NCBI GenBank assembly: GCA_025351555.1
Contig: JANXVS010000065.1
Location: 1-7,826, forward strand
Reading direction: 5' to 3'
Source: Pseudomonadota bacterium
GTDB taxonomy: Bacteria; Pseudomonadota; Gammaproteobacteria; Xanthomonadales; Rhodanobacteraceae
DNA length: 7,826 nucleotides
The position numbers and the translations under genes are program-made. Positions 1 to 4,679 of the stretch are shown here, in pieces; positions within the stretch are counted from its first letter, which is position 1; every line of letters begins with the position of its first letter. The notes beneath the pieces are model-generated. The model did no database searches. It was given only the letters and a program-made list of their open reading frames with translations, and had not been told where the DNA came from.

Positions 1-1796
1 GCAGCGCCGAAGGCCTGCGTCGTCTGTTGCTCGCAATCATCCGCGACCTTCGCGTTGTCTTCATCCTGCTCGCGCGCCAGCTCGCGCGCATGCGCGCGGC
101 GGCTTCCGAATCGCCCGAACGCCAGCGCGAGCTGGCCCAGCTTGCTGGCGACATCCATGCGCCGCTCGCCAACCGGCTCGGCATCTGGCAACCGAAGTGG
201 GAACTGGAAGACCTCGCGTTCCGCTATCTGCATCCGGATATCTACAAGCGCATTGCCACCCTGCTCGACGAGCGTCGCCAGGATCGCGAACGCTTTATCG
301 CGCTGGCAATGGGCACCCTGCGCCGCGCGCTCGCTGCGGCGGGCGTGGAGGCCGAGATCGCCGGCCGACCCAAGCACATCTATTCGATCTGGAAAAAGAT
401 GCAGCGCAAGAGTGGGGATTTTTCCACTTTGTACGATATTCGCGCGTTGCGCCTGCTGGTGAAAGACGTCGCTGCCTGCTACGCGGCGCTGGGTGTCGTG
501 CACACGCTGTGGCCGCCGGTGCCGAGCGAGTTCGACGACTACATCGCGCGGCCCAAGGGCAATCATTACCAATCGCTGCACACTGCGGTGGTTGGCCCGG
601 ACGGCAAGACCCTGGAGGTGCAGATCCGCTCGCACGACATGCACGCGCACGCCGAGCAAGGCGTGGCGGCGCACTGGCGTTACAAGGAAGGCGCCGCGAA
701 AGGCGATGAAAATTTCGAACGCAAGATCGCGTGGATGCGCCAGTTGCTGGAAACCAAGGACGAGCACGAAGACGACGCGGCCCTGCTCGCCGGTTTCAAG
801 ACCGACATCCTGGAAGACCGCGTCTATCTGTTGACGCCGCAAGGCCAGGTTATGGACTTGCCGCGCAACGCCACCGTGCTTGATTTTGCCTATCACGTGC
901 ACACCGACGTCGGCCATCGCTGCCGCGGCGCGAAAGTGAACGGCCGTATCGTGCCGCTGCACTTCGCGCCGGTCAGCGGTGATTGCGTGGAAATCCTCAC
1001 CGGAAAAGCACTAGAACCGCGCCGCGACTGGCTTTCCGCGCAGCATGGGTTTCTCACCACGCACCGCGCGCGAGAAAAGGTGCGCACCTGGTTCAAGCGT
1101 GTCGATCACAACGCCAACCTCGCCGCCGGACGCGCGATCCTGGACAAGGAACTCAAGCGCCTGGCGCTGGGCAATGTGGATTTGGAACCATTGCCGCAAA
1201 GGTTCCATTTGCAGACACAGGAAGAATTCCTGGTCGCGCTGGCACTCGGCGACGTGACCACCGGCCAGATCGCGCGCGCGCTGCACGAGATCCATACGCC
1301 GCAACCCACGCCCGTGGCCCAGGTGCCGCGTGCGCCGAAGCGCGACAAGGACGCCGTCGTGATCGAAGGCGTCGGCAATCTGCTGACTACGCTCGCACGC
1401 TGCTGCCAGCCGCTGCCGGGCGACGCGATCGTCGGCTACATCACGCGCGGCCGCGGCGTCTCGATCCATCGCGCCGACTGCGCTGGCTTTGCGCGGCTGC
1501 GCGCGCGTGATAGCGGGCGCGCGATCGAAGTCGAATGGGGCGGCGCCCGCGCCCAGGCCTACGAAGTCGATCTGCTGGTGCGCGGCTACGATCGCAAATG
1601 GTTGCACAAGGACGTGACCAACGTCATCGCCGCCGCGAACGTGCATCTGCTCGCAGTTAACACACGCGTCGATTCCGCCAGCAGTCTGGCGACGATGAAT
1701 TTTGCCGTGCGCGTGACCGACTTTGAACAACTGTCGATGCTGCTGGGACGCCTATCCGGTGTGCCGAATGTGATTGAGGCGCGGCGTTTGGCCTGA
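1..1796 (+). CDS. relA: RelA, (p)ppGpp synthetase I (5' end outside window)
   Basis: Ribosome-associated GTP/GDP pyrophosphokinase, which uses ATP to make (p)ppGpp in the stringent response. The reading frame is open from base 3 with no stop, and the first codons (SAEGLRRLLLA) match the interior of RelA, so about 130 N-terminal residues are missing; the TTG at 27 is not a start. Visible in order: the end of the HD-like domain (to about base 130); the synthetase domain with RPKHIYSIWKKM, YDIRALRLL, the RelA-type EFDD signature (528-539; SpoT/Rel proteins have RFKD here), GNHYQSLHT (558-584) and EVQIR (615-629); the TGS domain (about 804-1010); a helical stretch; the zinc-finger/CC domain with ARCCQPLPGD (Cys pair 1401-1406) and HRADC (1467-1481); and a C-terminal ACT domain ending VPNVIEARRLA, as in E. 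coli RelA. In the hydrolase remnant, the usual LADRxHNMR reads LARQLARMR, so the metal-ligand Asp is Arg. This indicates a synthetase-only enzyme. Identity is secure. Confidence 0.96.
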   Translation, partial: SAEGLRRLLLAIIRDLRVVFILLARQLARMRAAASESPERQRELAQLAGDIHAPLANRLGIWQPKWELEDLAFRYLHPDIYKRIATLLDERRQDRERFIALAMGTLRRALAAAGVEAEIAGRPKHIYSIWKKMQRKSGDFSTLYDIRALRLLVKDVAACYAALGVVHTLWPPVPSEFDDYIARPKGNHYQSLHTAVVGPDGKTLEVQIRSHDMHAHAEQGVAAHWRYKEGAAKGDENFERKIAWMRQLLETKDEHEDDAALLAGFKTDILEDRVYLLTPQGQVMDLPRNATVLDFAYHVHTDVGHRCRGAKVNGRIVPLHFAPVSGDCVEILTGKALEPRRDWLSAQHGFLTTHRAREKVRTWFKRVDHNANLAAGRAILDKELKRLALGNVDLEPLPQRFHLQTQEEFLVALALGDVTTGQIARALHEIHTPQPTPVAQVPRAPKRDKDAVVIEGVGNLLTTLARCCQPLPGDAIVGYITRGRGVSIHRADCAGFARLRARDSGRAIEVEWGGARAQAYEVDLLVRGYDRKWLHKDVTNVIAAANVHLLAVNTRVDSASSLATMNFAVRVTDFEQLSMLLGRLSGVPNVIEARRLA

Positions 1797-1865
1797 GGCC
1801 GCGCGAAGGTTATGGATTGCCCCAACCGACGCTGGCGGCGCGTCCGCATCGCACCGTGGCGCTCG
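1797..1865. other. Convergent intergenic gap, weak hairpin only
   Basis: These 69 bp separate the relA stop from the stop of the opposite-strand delta-60 gene. The only structure seen is a 5-bp inverted repeat, gacgc (1828-1832) and gcgtc (1840-1844), with a 7-nt loop. No T-run follows it on either strand, so it is not a convincing intrinsic terminator. Transcription from the two sides may end Rho-dependently or read into the opposite gene. Confidence 0.35.
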
Positions 1866-4376
1866 CTATGGTTCAAAACCATTCGCGAAAATAGGATCGC
1901 TCGCATACGCGATGCGCACGCTTTCGATCAAGCCTTGCGAGGCGTTGAAAAAGCCACCGCTGACCCGCCCCAATGCGCGCAGATAGTAGGCTTGCCCGAC
2001 CACGTTCGGCGTTGGCACGCCGTTGCGTATCCAGCCGCCGGAGATACGTGCCATCGGGCCGACATCGACATAGTTTTGACCGTCGGTCGAGTATTGCAGC
2101 AGCGGCGGCAACGCCAGCTCCGGTCCTGCACCCGAGCGCATCCAGGTCGCGGTGTTTCCGGTAGCGCTCACGTTCAGCGCTTGCACGGCCGCATCGGGCA
2201 GGGATAGCCGTGCCAGGTACGGGCGCGGCAGTGCAGACGGCGCGCCGATCGTGGTGAACTGACCGCCGGCCAAGACTTTGCCGTCTTGCTGCAATGCCAG
2301 CGCGAGAACGTGACCGTTGGCGTTCGGATTGGCGAAACTGGTATCGACGCTGCCATCCGCGTTGAGTCGGGCTAGATACAGTTGCGACTGCGCCGGCGTG
2401 CCGATGTGGCTGAAGACGCCGCCGATCAGCGCCTTGCCGTTCGGCTGTAGTGCCAGGGTGTAGGGGATGTTGTCGACATTCGGATCGGCGAAGCCGGCGT
2501 CCAGGCTGCCGTCGCTATTGAGTCTGGCAATGTAGTTGCGCAGTGGATCACCACCTATCGACGTGATAAAACCGACGACAATGATCTTGCCGTCAGGTTG
2601 CAATGCTACTGCGGCAGCAAAACTGCCGCCGACACTCGGAGCGGTGAAGTTTTGATCCAGGCTGCCGTTGCTGTTGAGCCGCGCCATGAACTTGCGCGGT
2701 TGCGCTGGCATGCCGATGTTGGTGAACACGCCGGCGACCAGGATCTTGCCATCGGGCTGCAACGCGATCGAGTACACATCGTTGTCGGCATTCGGATCGG
2801 CAAAACTGGTATCGACGCTGCCATCCAGATTGAGGCGAGCCAGGTAGTGGCGTGTTTGTTGACCGATCATCGTGAAGTAGCCGCCGACCAGCGACTTGCC
2901 GTCCGCTTGCACGACGATGCTGCGGATAGGATAGTCGCTCAGCGGCTCGGTGAAACCACTATCGAGACTGCCGTTGGCGTTCAGCCGGTACAAATTCTCG
3001 CCCGTCTGGCCGCCCGCAATTCCGGAGAGATCGCCGCCGTCGAGTATCCTGCCGTCGGCCTGGACGGTGAGCGCCGAAATAATTCCCTGCCCCTGACCGA
3101 CGGCGAAACCGGCATCCACGCTGCCATTGGATTGCAACCGGAAAATCGTGGGGCAGGGCTGCCCGCCGCCCGCGCCGCCGACCAGAATCCTCGCGTCCGG
3201 TTGCAGGCTGAGTGCAGTGACATAGTTGCTGGCAATGGCGCTGGACAAGGGCTCTTCGACGTTGCCATTGGCGTCGAGCCGGGCAAGACGCGAATGCGCC
3301 TGCGTCGGTGACGTGTTGCCGATCAGGGTGAAACCGCCGCCGAGGAGGATCTTGTTATCCGGTTGCAGTGCAAGCGCTTGAATGGAGCTATCCGTATACG
3401 CATTGGGAAAAGCCGGATCGGCATCGCCGGAAGCAAGCAGCCGAACGACCCGTCCGCCGGCGCCGACGGATTCGCCCGCGAGAATTTTTCCGTCCGGCTG
3501 CAAGGTCAGCAGAGAGATGGGGCCGGCAGGGATGCCCGGATTAAAGCTTATGTCTACATTGCCGTCGCCATTGAGTCGGCAGACGTCTTGGCAGGACACG
3601 CTGTGAATCGTGGTGAAATTGCCGCCGACGAGAATCTTGCCATCGTCTTGCAAGGCGATCGCGTTGACGTTGTTGTCGGCGTTCGGATCGGCGAAACCGG
3701 CATCCACGCCGCCACCTTGGTTGACGCGACACAGATGGTGGCAAGGCGCACCATCGATCGTGGTGAAGTTGCCGCCGAGCACGATCTGGCCATCGGCTTG
3801 CAGCGCGATGGCGGTAACAAAGCCATCGATGTTCGGAGCAAAACCGGGGTCCAGGGTACCATCGGAGTTGTAGCGGGCAAGCTGCGGAACGACCGGGATT
3901 TGGCTGCTGACCAACACCTTGCCGTCGGCTTGCAATGCAAGAACGAAAACATTATTGCCGACATTCGGATCGACGAAACTGGTGTCTACGCTGCCATCGG
4001 CGTTGAGCCGGGCCAGATTGCGACGCGTCTGCGCCGGCACGCCGATCGCACTGAAAGCGCCGCCGACAAGGATTTTGCCATCCGGCTGCAGCGCGATCGC
4101 GTTGACGCCGGAATTGGCTATCGGGTCGATAAATGCGCTATCGACGGAGCCATCGGCATTGAGCCGGCACACCGAGTGGCAAGGTTGCGAGTTGACCGTT
4201 GTGAAGTTGCCGCCGATCAAGGCCTTGCCGTCGGGCTGGATCACGATGGCTTTTACCGTGCCATCGGCTGAGGCGACATAGCCGTCGGCTGCGTTCTGGG
4301 CGTGCGCGCCGCTGACTATGAGCGCGCCTGCGAATGCGAGTAAGACATCGAGAATTCTGCTGTGAAGCCTGTGCAT
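1866..4376 (-). CDS. Secreted delta-60 repeat (DUF5122-type) protein, 836 aa
   Basis: An exported repeat protein of unknown function. I chose the ATG at 4374-4376 because AGGGA lies 7 nt upstream; the open frame reaches a TTG at 4400 that has no such site and would put NNRRDDD ahead of the signal peptide. Residues 1-26 form a Sec signal peptide: HRLHSR, then a hydrophobic run, then a probable signal peptidase I cut after AHA. Residues 47-726 are 14 tandem units of 44-54 aa with consensus QPDGKILVGGxFTxIxG...LARLNADGSVDTSFxDPNA..V.AIAL, the delta-60 pattern (TIGR02608/PF17164, recalled rather than searched). Residues 727-836 form a C-terminal domain with TWMRSGAGPE, QYSTDG, RISGGW and YYLRALGRVSGGFFNAS, ending DPIFANGFEP. 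There are no transmembrane helices after the signal and no catalytic motif. A beta-propeller-like fold in the periplasm, outer surface or outside the cell is inferred. The seven cysteines all lie in units 1, 4, 5 and 8. Confidence 0.9.
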   Translation of the reverse strand: MHRLHSRILDVLLAFAGALIVSGAHAQNAADGYVASADGTVKAIVIQPDGKALIGGNFTTVNSQPCHSVCRLNADGSVDSAFIDPIANSGVNAIALQPDGKILVGGAFSAIGVPAQTRRNLARLNADGSVDTSFVDPNVGNNVFVLALQADGKVLVSSQIPVVPQLARYNSDGTLDPGFAPNIDGFVTAIALQADGQIVLGGNFTTIDGAPCHHLCRVNQGGGVDAGFADPNADNNVNAIALQDDGKILVGGNFTTIHSVSCQDVCRLNGDGNVDISFNPGIPAGPISLLTLQPDGKILAGESVGAGGRVVRLLASGDADPAFPNAYTDSSIQALALQPDNKILLGGGFTLIGNTSPTQAHSRLARLDANGNVEEPLSSAIASNYVTALSLQPDARILVGGAGGGQPCPTIFRLQSNGSVDAGFAVGQGQGIISALTVQADGRILDGGDLSGIAGGQTGENLYRLNANGSLDSGFTEPLSDYPIRSIVVQADGKSLVGGYFTMIGQQTRHYLARLNLDGSVDTSFADPNADNDVYSIALQPDGKILVAGVFTNIGMPAQPRKFMARLNSNGSLDQNFTAPSVGGSFAAAVALQPDGKIIVVGFITSIGGDPLRNYIARLNSDGSLDAGFADPNVDNIPYTLALQPNGKALIGGVFSHIGTPAQSQLYLARLNADGSVDTSFANPNANGHVLALALQQDGKVLAGGQFTTIGAPSALPRPYLARLSLPDAAVQALNVSATGNTATWMRSGAGPELALPPLLQYSTDGQNYVDVGPMARISGGWIRNGVPTPNVVGQAYYLRALGRVSGGFFNASQGLIESVRIAYASDPIFANGFEP
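2199..4238 (-). repeat. 14 tandem delta-60 units (about 150 bp each)
   Basis: The units lie within the secreted protein, residues 47-726. Split at each Q-x-D-G-K, their lengths are 50, 52, 44, 50, 50, 45, 54, 47, 51, 50, 53, 51 and 52 aa, then a 31-aa partial unit 14. Units 1, 2, 4, 5 and 10-13 fit the consensus best. Units 3, 6 and 8 have lost most of the FTxIxG loop, and unit 7 has lost the DxSF core (NVEEPLSSA). Similarity persists in DNA: blocks at about 2322-2370, 2787-2835 and 3960-4015 share most of the stretch encoding FADPNA-DTS-DGS, so the array arose by internal duplication. The strand missing from unit 14 seems to be supplied by residues 30-46 (YVASADGTVKAIVI), which look like the tail of a unit. 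Confidence 0.88.
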
Positions 4377-4383
4377 GTCGTCG

Positions 4384-4388
4384 TCCCT
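4384..4388 (-). promoter_or_regulatory. Ribosome binding site of the delta-60 gene
   Basis: On the minus strand AGGGA sits 7 nt before the ATG at 4376. This near-ideal spacing decides the start in favour of ATG 4376 over the in-frame upstream TTG at 4400, and it places the signal peptide at the very N-terminus. Confidence 0.7.
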
Positions 4389-4441
4389 GCGATTATTCAA
4401 AACTATTGCTGAGGTAAATTCATCCTACTCCCGGCCAATCC

Positions 4442-4461
4442 CAATTGTACGCACACAATTG
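4442..4461. promoter_or_regulatory. Perfect 7-6-7 inverted repeat, candidate operator
   Basis: CAATTGT (4442-4448), spacer ACGCAC, ACAATTG (4455-4461). The two arms are exact reverse complements, their centres are 13 bp apart, and the site sits 65-85 bp upstream of the delta-60 ATG and about 220 bp upstream of the kinase start. The geometry suits a dimeric helix-turn-helix regulator. Each arm contains the self-complementary CAATTG, which raises the chance of a coincidental match. No regulator gene is in the window. Confidence 0.4.
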
Positions 4462-4550
4462 ACATCCAATCTCCCTTTCGCGGCCGCAAACCCGTCGTTG
4501 AAGAGAACACGATAGGCTATTGAATCTGCCTGCGAAACAGATGCAACTAT

Positions 4551-4569
4551 CGGTTTTTATGCGGTTTTT
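4551..4569 (+). repeat. Direct repeat CGGTTTTT x2, 11-bp period
   Basis: CGGTTTTT occurs at 4551-4558 and again at 4562-4569, one helical turn apart. It lies about 50-70 bp upstream of the transcription start predicted from the extended -10 at 4604-4612. That position and the phased T-runs could act as an UP-like or bent element, or as a tandem activator site for the kinase gene. No hairpin is formed, so it is not a terminator. Confidence 0.3.
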
Positions 4570-4603
4570 GGCTGCTCGGCCCTGCAGGACGCTGCGACCC
4601 CCA

Positions 4604-4612
4604 TGGTATGCT
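4604..4612 (+). promoter_or_regulatory. Candidate extended -10 promoter for the kinase gene
   Basis: TG-G-TATGCT matches an extended -10 element (TGn plus a 4/6 match to TATAAT). No good -35 is present 16-18 bp upstream, which extended -10 promoters can tolerate. A start near 4619 would give a leader of about 60 nt ahead of the GTG at 4680. The call rests on motif reading only. Confidence 0.35.
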
Positions 4613-4679
4613 TGACCCTAGGGCGCGACGGGGGGATGGGCTTTCCGCTCGGCGCCTGATTGCCGGATAGATACGCAAC

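Larger units (their letters stand above)
4377..4679. promoter_or_regulatory. Divergent control region of delta-60 gene and kinase
   Basis: A 303-bp gene-free stretch between two divergent start codons, more AT-rich than its flanks between about 4390 and 4570. It must contain the promoters of both genes unless the kinase is read from elsewhere. It holds the inverted repeat at 4442-4461, the direct repeat at 4551-4569, the candidate plus-strand extended -10 at 4604-4612 and the minus-strand ribosome binding site at 4384-4388. I found no clear sigma-70 promoter for the delta-60 gene on the minus strand. A long-range inverted pair CGATAG (4510-4515) and CTATCG (4547-4552) is also present, of unknown meaning. 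No small RNA or small ORF can be supported. Confidence 0.6.

Noticed and set aside
1011..1730. Minus-strand open frame of 239 aa inside relA
   Set aside because: It lies opposite the helical, zinc-finger and ACT regions of relA, which are clearly coding; such frames are common in high-GC DNA.
2598..3311. Plus-strand open frame of 237 aa opposite the delta-60 gene
   Set aside because: Same reason: a periodic antisense translation of the repeat units with no independent coding evidence.
4160..4180. CHSVC in delta-60 unit 1 (and CHHLC in unit 4) as a heme-binding motif
   Set aside because: Heme c attachment needs CxxCH; these are C-H-x-x-C with no His after the second Cys.
2199..4238. Regular ~150-bp repeats as a CRISPR or satellite array
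   Set aside because: The period is in-frame, variable (132-162 bp) and encodes a known protein repeat; there are no short identical repeats with unique spacers.
3363..4271. Long plus-strand open frame (302 aa) opposite the delta-60 gene
   Set aside because: It is a shadow of the repeats on the other strand: its repeating IRIGETGIHAA / LAIGLQRD pattern mirrors the delta-60 period, it has no ribosome site, and the minus-strand frame has a signal peptide and family consensus.
4374..4400. TTG at 4400 as the start of the delta-60 gene
   Set aside because: It would add an acidic NNRRDDD segment before the signal peptide, and the ribosome site AGGGA lies inside that extension, spaced correctly for the ATG at 4376.
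4459..4464. TTGACA as a -35 box on the plus strand
   Set aside because: The hexamer 17 bp downstream is GGCCGC, and neighbouring spacings give no -10 either; it overlaps the inverted repeat instead.
4612..4617. TTGACC as a -35 box for the kinase
   Set aside because: The positions where a -10 should lie (around 4635) read GATGGG; the overlapping TGGTATGCT fits better as an extended -10.
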